Under the pieces are notes generated by a model. The model was not told where the DNA came from and ran no database searches. It was given only the letters and a program-made list of their open reading frames with translations. From CBFFRJ01 sp963530515 (GTDB lineage: Bacteria; Pseudomonadota; Gammaproteobacteria; Enterobacterales; Enterobacteriaceae), in the NCBI GenBank assembly GCA_963530515.1, contig CAUSEC010000017.1, positions 1 through 64,000 on the forward strand: a stretch of DNA of 64,000 nucleotides, read 5' to 3'. A program made the translations under genes and the position numbers. Shown here piece by piece: positions 35,874 to 45,700 of the stretch (positions within the stretch are counted from its first letter, which is position 1; each line of letters opens with the position of its first letter).

Positions 35874-36863
35874 TCAGAGGTTTTTCTGATGACGCTGGCG
35901 CGTATGCTGGTTCTCCGATTTCATGGCATACATTTTGGTGTCGGCGTCCTTAATCCAGGGCTTCACGTCACCGTCGCCATTGTGGTCGAACTCGCTCACC
36001 CCCCAGGAAAACGCCAGTTCCCAGGGCTTACCGGAGGTTAAGTTCCAGTCCTTTGTCTGATCTGCCAGATGATCAACGGCAATCCACGCCCCTTTTTCAT
36101 GGGTATCTGAGAAGAGCACGGCAAATTCATCGCCGCCGTAGCGCACCAGCAGATCGGCTTCGCGAAAACTGGCGCGCATTATTCCCGCCATCGCCTTCAG
36201 GGCTTCGTCACCCTCACTATGGCCCCAGGTGTCGTTGATTTTTTTGAAGCCATCGAGATCCAGCCAGGCCAGTGCCAGCGGTTCCGCACGGCGTTTCGCA
36301 CTGGAAATAGCAAATTTCACCAGGCTGTCGAAGGCCCGACGGTTGAACAACCCTGTCAGCTCGTCCGTGGTGGCAGCACTCATCACGGCAAATTCATTTT
36401 CCACAATCAGCGCGAAATCTTTCAAAATCTCCAGTTCTGCGGGCGTGAAGTCTCGCGGGCTGCGGTCAATCAGGCAAAAGGAGCCAACGATTGCGCCGTC
36501 CGGCAGGTGCAACGGATAGCCCGCATAAAAGCGCAGGCTGGATTCCCCCGTGACCAGCGGGTTATCCGCGAAGCGCTCATCCTGTTTAGCATCGTTAATG
36601 ATTAACGGCGCGGCACTGAGAATGGCATGACCACAAAAGGAAATATTGCGTGGCAGGTTTTCATGAGACAACCCGTCGCTGGATTTAAAATGGAGCGTGT
36701 TTTCCCCCACCAGCGTGACAAGTGCCACCGGGACGTTAAACAGCCGTTTTGCCAGCCGGGTCAGACGGTCAAAACGTTCGTTGGTGCCGGTATCGAGCAG
36801 GCCGGAGTCGCGTAATGACGCCAGCCGTTTGTCCTCATTAGCAGGAAGTGCAGGTGTTTTCAT
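35874..36863 (-). CDS. GAF-GGDEF diguanylate cyclase
   Basis: 329 residues. An N-terminal GAF sensor (about 25-160; NISFCGHAILS, RFYAGYPL, GSFCLIDRSPR) is followed by a GGDEF domain (about 165-320) with the active-site motif YGGDEF at 242-247 and DELTGLFNRRAF at its start. It lacks membrane helices, so it is cytoplasmic. It should make c-di-GMP. The RxxD inhibitory site is not apparent. It is first of three GGDEF genes in a row on this strand. Confidence 0.9.
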   Translation of the reverse strand: MKTPALPANEDKRLASLRDSGLLDTGTNERFDRLTRLAKRLFNVPVALVTLVGENTLHFKSSDGLSHENLPRNISFCGHAILSAAPLIINDAKQDERFADNPLVTGESSLRFYAGYPLHLPDGAIVGSFCLIDRSPRDFTPAELEILKDFALIVENEFAVMSAATTDELTGLFNRRAFDSLVKFAISSAKRRAEPLALAWLDLDGFKKINDTWGHSEGDEALKAMAGIMRASFREADLLVRYGGDEFAVLFSDTHEKGAWIAVDHLADQTKDWNLTSGKPWELAFSWGVSEFDHNGDGDVKPWIKDADTKMYAMKSENQHTRQRHQKNL

Positions 36864-36971
36864 AGGGTGGGTTCTCGCTATTTTTTACCTGATGTTTTCC
36901 GCGATTATAAAAACCATCCAGCGTTAACTTCGCGGTGTACAGAATAAAGCGTAGCGTATTCAGCGGGTTTG

Positions 36972-38027
36972 TCAGTGTGCGTAGATCTGGTTTTTTCCCA
37001 AACGCTTGGCACGGTACAGCGCATCATCGGCGGCTTTTAACCATTGAGAGATGCTGTACATGCCCGGTGCCGCGCTGGCAATGCCAATGCTGAGGGTGCA
37101 ACGAAAGGCGTGTTCGGGTTTCACCGTCATGAGCGCAGAGGCGTCGAGAATGCGCGTGGCCACCACCAGCGCCTCTTCCGGGGTGGTATTCGGCAACAAA
37201 ATCACAAACTCATCGCCGCCGAGCCGAGCCGGGGTATCCGTTTTGCGCGTCGCCGCATGAAGAATTTTTGATACCGACACGAGCAGTTTATCGCCGACTT
37301 CATGGCCAAATCGGTCGTTAACCTCTTTAAAATTGTCGATATCAATGGAAATCAGCGCAGAGTGACGCGGCGCCTGGTTGAACTGGTCGAGCTCATACTG
37401 AATACGTTGTTCCAGCAAACGACGATTGGCGATATCCAGCAGCGGATCCATCATCGCAATACGTTCCAGCTCGCGACTTTTAATGCGCAGCTTCACCGCA
37501 ATGGTGTCCGTCAGAACGCTCAGTGCTACCATATAAACCGCAATCAATGGCAAGGTTGCGAACATGGTGCGTTGGGTAACATAAGGCGAGAAGTGCATCC
37601 CCTGCGCGACCCACGCCGCCGCAAACACGCCGACCATCGCCAGTCCGGCCTTGCGCATCAGCTCGAACCCGCCCGCAGACAGACGGTCGGAAAGCAGGAT
37701 CGTCGCAATCACCACCGACGGCAGCGGGTTCACCGCCATCATCGCTATCCAGAAACCGCCAACGGCCGCATCAAACACCAGATTATAATGTTCGACGGTA
37801 AGGGGCGTTGGGGAGTGTCTGGCTCGCAAAAACGCCACCGTGGGCCAGACAAAGGCATTCGCGCCAAGCAGCAGCATCAACCAGAGGGGTCGGTTAAGTT
37901 CCAGCAATACGGAAAGGATGGGAAAGAAACATAAAAACGTTCCCAGAATACGCATCAGGTACATTCTTCTGACAAAGGGTCTGCCAGTTACCCGTGAACT
38001 TTTATTCAAATTGTCAGATCCGTTCAT
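36972..38027 (-). CDS. MASE2-GGDEF diguanylate cyclase, DgcC-like
   Basis: 351 residues from the ATG at 38027; a TTG start at 38093 would add 22 residues, and neither start has a strong ribosome site. Six membrane helices (to about residue 180) carry MASE2 features shared with DgcC/AdrA: AFVWP, ARHSPTPLTVEHYNL, and a MAVNPLPS segment. The GGDEF domain follows with LGGDEF and DIDNFKEVNDRFGHEVGD, so it should be active. DgcC drives cellulose synthesis in E. coli; this is a paralogue, not the same gene. Confidence 0.85.
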   Translation of the reverse strand: MNGSDNLNKSSRVTGRPFVRRMYLMRILGTFLCFFPILSVLLELNRPLWLMLLLGANAFVWPTVAFLRARHSPTPLTVEHYNLVFDAAVGGFWIAMMAVNPLPSVVIATILLSDRLSAGGFELMRKAGLAMVGVFAAAWVAQGMHFSPYVTQRTMFATLPLIAVYMVALSVLTDTIAVKLRIKSRELERIAMMDPLLDIANRRLLEQRIQYELDQFNQAPRHSALISIDIDNFKEVNDRFGHEVGDKLLVSVSKILHAATRKTDTPARLGGDEFVILLPNTTPEEALVVATRILDASALMTVKPEHAFRCTLSIGIASAAPGMYSISQWLKAADDALYRAKRLGKNQIYAH

Positions 38028-38155
38028 GACGCGATGTAATTCCGAAACGTATACTGAGTAATAGTATTGACGATAAAAATTAGTAGCAAGCAATTTAATA
38101 AGTTATCGCTATCGTTTCGCCTTATAGCTCGCGCTGCTGAATACTTTTATAGCAA

Positions 38156-39601
38156 TCATCCCTGTTCCGCAGCCACAGTACTTTTTTCATCCTGTTTATC
38201 ACCCGGCATGCTTGTACAATTCCGTCCTGCTTTTTTGGAGCGATAAAGATATTCATCCGCCTGTGCTAACAGCTTATTAAAGACCAGGGTGAGATGTTTT
38301 GAACGGGCCTGGCCATTACTCAAACCAATACTCACCGTCAGGCGTAAACTGTTTTGCCGCCACAAAAATGTATGCGCTTCTACAGAACGGCGAATTTGCT
38401 CAGCCAGTTGATACCCCTGCGCAGGATCGGTTGTCGCCGCGACCACGGCGAATTCCTCACCGCCCATGCGCGCCACCACGCCCTGCTCGCCAATCTCCTG
38501 CTTCACTTTCTGGGCAAAGGATTTCAGCACCTTGTCACCGCACTCGTGACCGTAGTTATCGTTCACGCTTTTGAAGTAATCGATATCCAGCAGCATGACC
38601 GTCAGGTGCTTTTTGGCAAAGCCGTTGCTGTCGTGGTTGAGGGCTTCATAGAGACCCGAGCGTGAATAGACCTGGGTCAGAAAATCGAAGTCCGCCCGCA
38701 GCGACACCTGGCGGATCAGGCGGTTAATGGTGGCCACACTCACCGAGACAATCACCGGGCAAATCGCCATAGTGGCGATTCCCAGCCGCGCCGAGAACAT
38801 ACGCGGCATTTGCAGCGGTGAGGCGACGAAAATATTGATGATGCCGTTGGCCATCAGGATGATTTCCAGCCCCCCGGTAACCAGCGTGACCAGACAGGTC
38901 ACCGGCAGCGGGTACTGCACCGCACACCAGATAAGCGCGGGCAGCGGAAACGCCAGGCTGCCCGCGCCACCAATGCAGATTGAGACCGCAACGGAGGCAA
39001 CCAGCGCCAGCACCGGCAGCAGATTTTTGCCCTTCAGCATCGGGATCTCACGCGGCCAGCTGAAGGTCAGCATGCAGGGTAAAATCAACACCCCGGTGGA
39101 GAACTGCTCGCTAAACCAGTCGCAGTAGAGGGTCCAGAAGCCCAGCCCGCCAATGCCAACCGAGGCCACCGCCCCGAACAGCGCGCAGAGCATGGCCGAC
39201 ACCAGGCAGTAACTGAACAGATTAAGGGCATTTATGGGTTGTGGCGTCTGGCGCATACGGCGTTTTTCTCGCAGCACCAGGGTGGCCATGCTGAGAATAA
39301 ATACCATATTAGAAAGATTGATGAGTACGGACGCCATGCCCCAGGTGGTCGTAACGCCGTCGTAAATCAACATCGCCGCGTAGCACAGCAGGTATAAATA
39401 CCAGCGATTCAGAAAAGCATAACGGGCAAAAATCCCTGCCATCACCGCATTGAGCGGCCAGAACAGTGACAGTTCATCCACCAGACGCAGCATGGCGCCA
39501 ATGAAATAAAACAGCGTGGTTGCGATAAAAATAAGCACCGCATTGGCCAGCAGTCTCCCCTCCTGAAAAGGTCGGAAGGGTCCAGCAAATAAAGCACGCA
39601 T
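38156..39601 (-). CDS. dgcF: MASE1-type diguanylate cyclase DgcF (YneF)
   Basis: 481 residues. About eight or more membrane helices fill the N-terminal 310 residues (MASE1-like: FWPLNAVMAGIFARYAF, FGAVASVGIGGLGFW, IWCAVQYPLPV), then a GGDEF domain with active-site MGGEEF and DIDYFKSVNDNYGHECGDK. Position between uxaB and yneG-glsB is that of E. coli yneF, now dgcF, which supports the name. Confidence 0.88.
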   Translation of the reverse strand: MRALFAGPFRPFQEGRLLANAVLIFIATTLFYFIGAMLRLVDELSLFWPLNAVMAGIFARYAFLNRWYLYLLCYAAMLIYDGVTTTWGMASVLINLSNMVFILSMATLVLREKRRMRQTPQPINALNLFSYCLVSAMLCALFGAVASVGIGGLGFWTLYCDWFSEQFSTGVLILPCMLTFSWPREIPMLKGKNLLPVLALVASVAVSICIGGAGSLAFPLPALIWCAVQYPLPVTCLVTLVTGGLEIILMANGIINIFVASPLQMPRMFSARLGIATMAICPVIVSVSVATINRLIRQVSLRADFDFLTQVYSRSGLYEALNHDSNGFAKKHLTVMLLDIDYFKSVNDNYGHECGDKVLKSFAQKVKQEIGEQGVVARMGGEEFAVVAATTDPAQGYQLAEQIRRSVEAHTFLWRQNSLRLTVSIGLSNGQARSKHLTLVFNKLLAQADEYLYRSKKAGRNCTSMPGDKQDEKSTVAAEQG

Positions 39602-39719
39602 TAAATATTAATCCAGTTCATTGGCGGCACGAATCAATTGGGCGTGGCAAAAAATAGCATATAGCTTACCACGCAATGCTCTGATAACAGCCTGCTAACA
39701 CATCTAAAAGCGCGATTCA

Positions 39720-40082
39720 TTAGCGTGATGAATTCATTTGTTGCACCAGCCAGTGATAAATGACCGCCACAACGTATTTCTGCTCGGTATCTGAGAGCGC
39801 GGCTCCCGCCGGAATATCATGCCATTTCGCCAGACATCCCCGGCAGCAGGTGGCCGTGGCGTGTTGAGCAATGAACACCGGATGACCGCGCATCGGGGTC
39901 TGTTTGCCGTCATTGGGCGGGAACGCGGGGGCCAGTCTGCGGGCAACAAAATCCGCCGCATGTTCGGCTATCACCGGCGCGCCTTTGTCGATGCAGTACT
40001 GACGCTCTTTGACGCCGAGGCGAAAACGCGAGCGAAAGGTGGAACGCCCAAGACGCGCAAACAGCGGATCGAGATTCGTCAT
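39720..40082 (-). CDS. yneG: YneG, DUF4186 family protein
   Basis: 120 residues, close to E. coli YneG (119). The start MTNLDPLFARLGRS.FRSRFRLG.KERQYC and the Cys-rich HATATCCRGCLAKWH are conserved, suggesting a bound metal. Function unknown. The ATG overlaps the glsB stop by one base (TGATG), so the two are coupled. Confidence 0.93.
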   Translation of the reverse strand: MTNLDPLFARLGRSTFRSRFRLGVKERQYCIDKGAPVIAEHAADFVARRLAPAFPPNDGKQTPMRGHPVFIAQHATATCCRGCLAKWHDIPAGAALSDTEQKYVVAVIYHWLVQQMNSSR

Positions 40083-41008
40083 CAGTAAACCGAACGCCCC
40101 AGTTGCTGAGTGAGGGCTTCAAGCAGCGCAATGCCTGCCAGCGAGTTCCCGGCCTCATCCAGTTCCGGGCTCCAGACGGCAATGACCATTTCATGAGGAA
40201 CGATAGCCACAATGCCCCCGCCGACGCCTGATTTCGCCGGAAGCCCGACGCGCCAGGCAAATTCCCCTGCGTTCTGGTACATGCCGCTGGTCGCCATCAG
40301 AGCATTCACCTGACGGGTCTGCTGGGCGGTGAGCACCGGTGCGTCGCTGTAGGGAGAACGCCCCTGATCCGCAAGAAACAGAAAGGTGCGTGCCAGCTCC
40401 GTGCAGCTCATTCTCAGCGCACAGTAGTGGAAATAGTTCTGGAGCACCGTGGTGACATCATTGTGAAAATTGCCGAAGGATTTCATCAGCCAGGCAATGG
40501 CCGCATTACGGGCTGAGTGGTCAAACTCCGAGCGCGCCACCACGTTATCAAAGCTGATATCCGGCGTGGCCGAGAGTTTTCTGACGATTTCCAGCATCCG
40601 CTGGCGCGGCGCGCTGAGGCGGCTTTGCAGCATATCGCAAACCACCAGCGCCCCGGCGTTGATAAAGGGGTTACGCGGTTTGCCCTGCTCCATTTCAAGC
40701 TGAAGGAGCGAGTTAAAGGGCTGACCAGAGGGATCTTTACCCACCCGCGTCCAGATTTCCGTTTCATCATAATGGTTCATCGCCACCGCCAGACTCAGCA
40801 CTTTCGACAGCGACTGAATAGAGAAGCGCTCCTGGGCATCTCCCGCCTGGTAGTGTTCGCCGTTGACGGTACTGATGGCAATCCCCAGCTTCGCCCCGCT
40901 CACCTTTGCCAGCGCGGGAATATAGTCAGCGACTTTCCCGCGCCCCAGCAGCGGACGCACCTGGTCGAGCAGCGCCTCCAGCATCCCATTACCCATCACA
41001 TTCGCCAC
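40082..41008 (-). CDS. glsB: Glutaminase 2, GlsB
   Basis: 308 residues as in E. coli GlsB (YneH). It hydrolyses L-glutamine to glutamate and ammonia with a beta-lactamase-like serine hydrolase fold: the S-x-x-K pair is in FSIQSLSKVL, with NPFINAGALVVCD, and SGVGGGIVA at the C-terminus. Not acid-induced like GlsA. It is first of the glsB-yneG pair. Confidence 0.95.
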   Translation of the reverse strand: MANVMGNGMLEALLDQVRPLLGRGKVADYIPALAKVSGAKLGIAISTVNGEHYQAGDAQERFSIQSLSKVLSLAVAMNHYDETEIWTRVGKDPSGQPFNSLLQLEMEQGKPRNPFINAGALVVCDMLQSRLSAPRQRMLEIVRKLSATPDISFDNVVARSEFDHSARNAAIAWLMKSFGNFHNDVTTVLQNYFHYCALRMSCTELARTFLFLADQGRSPYSDAPVLTAQQTRQVNALMATSGMYQNAGEFAWRVGLPAKSGVGGGIVAIVPHEMVIAVWSPELDEAGNSLAGIALLEALTQQLGRSVY

Positions 41009-41057
41009 TGTCTTTCCTTACTCGTGGGCCAAAATCGGCCTGCGAGTATATCAAAAA

Positions 41058-42647
41058 TCAGGCCGGGAGACGAAAACGAGAGACCGCCTGAATGAGACGA
41101 TGGGAGTCCTCATGCAGCTGAACAGAGGCCTCGGTCGCGTTTGTGACCAGCTCACCCGTGCGCTGAGCCACCTTGTTCAGCGAGTGGAGCTGACGGGTCA
41201 TGTGGTGAATGCTTTCGCCCTGGCTTAAGGTCGCCGTGGAGATATCGTTGAGCAGACCGCTCAGATGCCCCACCAGCCCGGTGACTTTTTGCAGGTTATC
41301 TTCCAGTTTGCTCACCGCCTGAGATCCGTCGTCGATTCCCTGTAGTGAGTGGTTGATAAGCGTCTGGATAGTTTGCGTCGAGTGGCTGCTCTTGCGCGCC
41401 AGCAGCCCCACTTCTTTGGCAACCACCGCAAAACCGCGCCCGTGATTACCGGCGTGTGCCGCTTCGATGGCGGCGTTAAGCGCCAGAATATTGGTCTGGA
41501 ACGCCACGCCGTCGATCATTTCGACAATCCCGCGCATCTCTGAGGCCCGGTCGACAATCTTGCGCATCGACTGGTTGACGGTATGCATCATGCTGTCGCC
41601 GCCGGCCGCCGCTTTACGTGCTTCGTCTGCACGCTGGCTGGCAAGCTGCGCATAGCCGGTGTTGCCCTCTACGTGGGATTCCAGACTGGCAATGTGCGAG
41701 GTCACATCCGCCAGCTCCTGCGCCTGGCGGGTGGACTGCTGGAAGAGTTTCTGATTGCCTTCGGCCAGACTGTCGATATTACTCACCATCGAGCTGGTCG
41801 CATGGCTGACCTGCACCACCAGCTGCTGCAACCCTTGTTGCATGGTGTCAATACTCTGACCAATCTGGTCAATTTCGCGGTTAAAGCGTTTCACGCAGGG
41901 CAATTGCGCCGACAAATCGCCAGCGGCAAGGGTATTCACGTGCGCAATCAGTCGACGCAAAGGTGTAATAACCCAGCGTGACATGGCAAACCACACCACA
42001 ATCGCAATCACGATAAGCACGGCTGGCACCAGCACAAACACATGCTGGAGTTGAGATAAATTACCCATCAGTGCCTGACGCCCCTGATCGGCCTGCTTCT
42101 CACTGGCCTGCTGGAAACGGGCGTAATTGTCATTAAAATCAGCCTGGAACGCCTGCGCCGGAACGGCAAAGAAGGCATCGATCGACTGGGTTTTTACCAG
42201 GCCGTCCGCTTGTTCTTTAATGGCACCGTAAAAAAACTGGTAACTGTTGATCAGGCCCTCATCTTTCGGCGGGTTTAACGCCAGCCACGCCTGCCAGGCT
42301 TTTTGTGAGGTCGCCAGCGCCTGTTGGGTTTCATCCATCAGGCTGTGCCAGCTGCCTTCAGAGCCGGTCTCTTTGTCCTGCATGAAGTAAACACCCGCAC
42401 GGTTAAGCAGATCGCTTGCCGCAAGCAGCGACACGCGCGCCTCATCGACCTTGACCTGCTGCATGTGGGCCTGCTGATTCAGTTGTTCGTTGTGTTTTGC
42501 ATCGTTTAAGGAGGTGGAAAGCAGAATGGATGTGGCGATTTGCAGCGCCGAAAACAGGCCAATAATCCAGAAGATACCGGCGAGTAAGCCAAAATTCCGT
42601 GGAGTGACACGCCGAAAGATACGGCGAAAAATTTGATTTAAGTTCAT
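41058..42647 (-). CDS. Methyl-accepting chemotaxis protein
   Basis: 529 residues. Membrane helices at about 18-42 and 205-230 frame a periplasmic four-helix-bundle ligand domain, then HAMP and a signalling domain with IAFQTNILALNAAIEAAHAGNHGRGFAVVAKEVGLLARK at its tip (split for description; slight variants from the consensus). The C-terminus is SRFRLPA without a pentapeptide for CheR. It is inserted between glsB and sad, which adjoin in E. coli. Ligand unknown. Confidence 0.88.
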   Translation of the reverse strand: MNLNQIFRRIFRRVTPRNFGLLAGIFWIIGLFSALQIATSILLSTSLNDAKHNEQLNQQAHMQQVKVDEARVSLLAASDLLNRAGVYFMQDKETGSEGSWHSLMDETQQALATSQKAWQAWLALNPPKDEGLINSYQFFYGAIKEQADGLVKTQSIDAFFAVPAQAFQADFNDNYARFQQASEKQADQGRQALMGNLSQLQHVFVLVPAVLIVIAIVVWFAMSRWVITPLRRLIAHVNTLAAGDLSAQLPCVKRFNREIDQIGQSIDTMQQGLQQLVVQVSHATSSMVSNIDSLAEGNQKLFQQSTRQAQELADVTSHIASLESHVEGNTGYAQLASQRADEARKAAAGGDSMMHTVNQSMRKIVDRASEMRGIVEMIDGVAFQTNILALNAAIEAAHAGNHGRGFAVVAKEVGLLARKSSHSTQTIQTLINHSLQGIDDGSQAVSKLEDNLQKVTGLVGHLSGLLNDISTATLSQGESIHHMTRQLHSLNKVAQRTGELVTNATEASVQLHEDSHRLIQAVSRFRLPA

Positions 42648-42748
42648 GATATTCTTCTATAACCCTACGAATGCCGTGAGTCTACGAAAGAATAATGACA
42701 GAACCATGACAAGCAGAAATGGCGCGCCCTGCATGGGCGCGCACGGGC

Positions 42749-44137
42749 TTAAACCCTGTCTTTCCAGACGGTTTGCACGTTGCAGAACTCGTGCAGACCG
42801 AAATGCGACAGCTCGCGACCAAAGCCGCTTTTCTTCACCCCACCAAAGGCCACGCGGGCATCGCTGGCGCAGTAGCCGTTGATGAACACCCCACCGCACT
42901 CCAGACGCGTTGCAAAGTCTTCTGCCAGCGCATCGTTAGTCGTGAAGACCGTCGCGGAAAGGCCGAATTCGCTGTCATTGGCGAGCGCCAGGGCGTGTTC
43001 GGCATCGCGCGCCACGGTAATCGCCGCAACCGGGCCGAACATCTCCTGACGAAACGCGGTCATCTGCGGGGTAACATTGGTCAGCACGGTGGCCGGGTAG
43101 TAATTCCCTGCCCCCGCTGGTTTCACACCGCCCAGCGCCAGGGTTGCCCCTTTGCTAACGGTCGCCAGCACCTGTTCGTGCAGTTCGTCACGCAGATCAA
43201 AACGCGCCATTGGCCCCAGATAGTTCTGCTCATCCAGCGGTGAGCCCTGCTGCAAGGCAGCCGCAGCGGCGATAAATTTCTCGGTAAATGTGTCAGCAAT
43301 CCCCGCTTCAACGATAAATCGTTTGGCCGCCGCACAGACCTGCCCGGTATTCTGATAACGCCCCGTCACCGCCGCTTTTACTGCCAGTTCGATGTCGGCG
43401 TCGTTAAGCACAATAAACGGATCGGAACCGCCCAGTTCGAGCACACATTTTTTCAGTGCCGCCCCGGCCTGTGCCCCGATGGCGGCCCCTGCCCGCACGC
43501 TACCGGTCACGGTGACGGCGGCAATACGCGGGTCGTTAATGGCCTGGCTCACGCCGTCGTTGGTGGCATTCACCCAGTTAAAGACGCCTTCGGGGATGCC
43601 CGCTTTGGCAAAAATTTTACCGGTCAGCTCCGCGCAACCCAGTACGTTCGGCGCATGTTTGAGCAGATAGGTATTCCCGGCCAGCAGAATGGGCACCGCG
43701 CCGCGCAGCACCTGCCAGAGCGGGAAGTTCCACGGCATCACCGCCAGAATCGGCCCCAGCGGACGGTATTCAATGCTGGCGCGGTTGTGTTCAACCTGCG
43801 TCGGTTCGCTGTTTAACATCGCCGGGCCGTGGTCGGCGTACCAGTCGCAGAGGCTGGCGGATTTGCTCACTTCACCGCGCGCCTGGGCAATGGGTTTGCC
43901 CATTTCAAGGGAAATCAGCTGCGCCATCTCTTCGCCGTGATCGCGTAAAACGGCACCGACTTGACGCAAAAGCGCGGCACGCTCAGCGACAGGCTGCTGA
44001 CGCCACTGACGGAATCCGCGGTCGGCCAGCTCGAGCGCGGCATCAACATCCTCGCGGCTGGCCCAGGATCTGGCAGACAGGGTTTCCCCGGTCGCCGGGT
44101 TAACGGAAATCGCATGAGTTGCAGGTGAAATTGACAT
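42749..44137 (-). CDS. sad: NAD+-dependent succinate semialdehyde dehydrogenase Sad (YneI)
   Basis: 462 residues, the same as E. coli Sad. Motifs: MPWNFPLWQVLRGA, VTGSVRAGAAIG, the catalytic Glu in LELGGSDPF, the catalytic Cys in NTGQVCAAAKRF, and EMFGPVAAI. It turns succinate semialdehyde from putrescine/GABA breakdown into succinate. A GC-rich hairpin (GCGCGCC/GGGCGCGC) follows the stop at 42720-42742. It is divergent from yneJ, its regulator. Confidence 0.93.
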   Translation of the reverse strand: MSISPATHAISVNPATGETLSARSWASREDVDAALELADRGFRQWRQQPVAERAALLRQVGAVLRDHGEEMAQLISLEMGKPIAQARGEVSKSASLCDWYADHGPAMLNSEPTQVEHNRASIEYRPLGPILAVMPWNFPLWQVLRGAVPILLAGNTYLLKHAPNVLGCAELTGKIFAKAGIPEGVFNWVNATNDGVSQAINDPRIAAVTVTGSVRAGAAIGAQAGAALKKCVLELGGSDPFIVLNDADIELAVKAAVTGRYQNTGQVCAAAKRFIVEAGIADTFTEKFIAAAAALQQGSPLDEQNYLGPMARFDLRDELHEQVLATVSKGATLALGGVKPAGAGNYYPATVLTNVTPQMTAFRQEMFGPVAAITVARDAEHALALANDSEFGLSATVFTTNDALAEDFATRLECGGVFINGYCASDARVAFGGVKKSGFGRELSHFGLHEFCNVQTVWKDRV

Positions 44138-44237
44138 GTTCTTTTCTCTCAGTTCAGGAATGGGTTTATCCTCGCCGGGTTTACTCTTTCTGAAAAGTGA
44201 ATAATATTAAGTAAACCGTTCACGATGAGAGAATGAT

Positions 44238-45116
44238 ATGGACCTGACGCAGCTTGAGATGTTCAACGCCGTGGCGCAGACCGGCAGCATTACCCAGGCG
44301 GCGCAGAAAGTGCATCGCGTGCCGTCAAACCTGACCACCCGCATTCGCCAGCTGGAGGCTGACCTGGGTGTTGACCTTTTTATTCGTGAAAACCAGCGTC
44401 TGCGCCTGTCCCCGGCCGGGCATAGTTTTTTGCGCTACAGCCAGCAGATCCTGGCCCTGGTGGACGAAGCACGGATGGTGGTCGCCGGAGACGAGCCTCA
44501 GGGACTCTTCTCGCTGGGCTCGCTGGAAAGCACCGCTGCCGTGCGCATCCCGGCGACGCTCGCGAAATACAATCAACGCTACCCGCGCATTCAGTTCGAT
44601 ATGGCAACCGGCCCGTCGGGGAAGATGATCGACGGCGTGCTGGACGGCACCCTAAGTGCGGCCTTTGTTGACGGGCCGATTATGCACCCTGGCATGGAAG
44701 GCATCCCGGTCTACCGCGAAGAGATGATGATTGTTGCCCCTCATGGGCATGAGCCGGTAGAGCGCGCCTCTCAGGTTAACGGCTCCAGCATTTATGCGTT
44801 TCGCGCCAACTGCTCGTACCGCCGCCATTTTGAGAGCTGGTTTCATGCCGACCAGGCGACGCCGGGCAAAATCCACGAAATGGAGTCCTACCATGGCATG
44901 CTGGCCTGCGTGATTGCGGGTGCAGGGCTGGCGCTGATCCCGCGCAGTATGCTGGAAAGTATGCCCGGTCATCATCAGGTGGGCGCGTGGCCGCTGGCGG
45001 AAAACTGGCGCTGGCTCACCACCTGGCTGGTGTGGCGGCGCGGCGCGAAAACCCGTCACCTGGATGCGTTTATAGAATTGCTAAACGAACATCCTCAACC
45101 AGTCCCTTCTCCATAA
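44238..45116 (+). CDS. yneJ: LysR-family regulator YneJ (PtrR)
   Basis: 292 residues. Helix-turn-helix at the N-terminus (MDLTQLEMFNAVAQTGSITQ ... VPSNLTTRIRQLE; shown in part) and a standard effector domain. In E. coli YneJ/PtrR controls the adjacent sad gene and putrescine use. The divergent gap of 100 bases holds the control region. The last 47 bases overlap the end of the convergent GNAT gene. Confidence 0.92.
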   Translation: MDLTQLEMFNAVAQTGSITQAAQKVHRVPSNLTTRIRQLEADLGVDLFIRENQRLRLSPAGHSFLRYSQQILALVDEARMVVAGDEPQGLFSLGSLESTAAVRIPATLAKYNQRYPRIQFDMATGPSGKMIDGVLDGTLSAAFVDGPIMHPGMEGIPVYREEMMIVAPHGHEPVERASQVNGSSIYAFRANCSYRRHFESWFHADQATPGKIHEMESYHGMLACVIAGAGLALIPRSMLESMPGHHQVGAWPLAENWRWLTTWLVWRRGAKTRHLDAFIELLNEHPQPVPSP

Positions 45117-45552
45117 AGATACTCAGCGGGTCTTCTGTATAGGGGGCAAACGCGCTGCGTTGCTGATAACCGCAGCGCGTGTACAGCTTAATCGCCGCCG
45201 GTTGTTTAATGCCGGTTTCAAGGCGCAGCATATGGCAGCCGCGAGCCAGCGCCGCGCTTTCCAGCGCATCTATCAGCAACTCTCCCAGCTTTTGTCCACG
45301 ATGGCGCTCATCGATGTACACCCGTTTCATTTCTCCGGTCCCCTCGCCGTCCAGCACAACGGCACCGCAGCCGACGGTCGCACCGCTCTCATGGCGCAGC
45401 GCCAGCAAAATCAGCGTTGATGCCGGGATCTCACTGAGCGTGAGCAGATGATTGCTTTCCTGCGGGTAGAGTTGACTCTGCCAGGCATCAAGGGCGGCAA
45501 TCAGCGAGAGGATATCGGGTTGCGTTGCAGAGGCGGGGATGACGGTGTACAT
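45070..45552 (-). CDS. GNAT-family N-acetyltransferase
   Basis: 160 residues. The motif EMKRVYIDERHRGQKLGELL carries the acetyl-CoA-binding R/Q-x-x-G-x-G/L loop, followed by LRLETGIKQPAAIKLYTRCGY and ending FMEKGLVEDVR. This form resembles YhhY/PanZ-like small acetyltransferases; substrate unknown. It overlaps yneJ tail to tail by 47 bases. Confidence 0.85.
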   Translation of the reverse strand: MYTVIPASATQPDILSLIAALDAWQSQLYPQESNHLLTLSEIPASTLILLALRHESGATVGCGAVVLDGEGTGEMKRVYIDERHRGQKLGELLIDALESAALARGCHMLRLETGIKQPAAIKLYTRCGYQQRSAFAPYTEDPLSIFMEKGLVEDVRLAIL

Positions 45553-45700
45553 GGCATTCTCCTGTTATTGTTCTGTTAAATTACGCGCAAAAGCCGCGCA
45601 CTCGGCCATACAATTAACTTATAACGCCCCGCCCACGTTGCGTAATGTGCAGCCTGGGCGGTACTTTACGCTCAGACGTCATCCTGAGAACGGAACTGAA

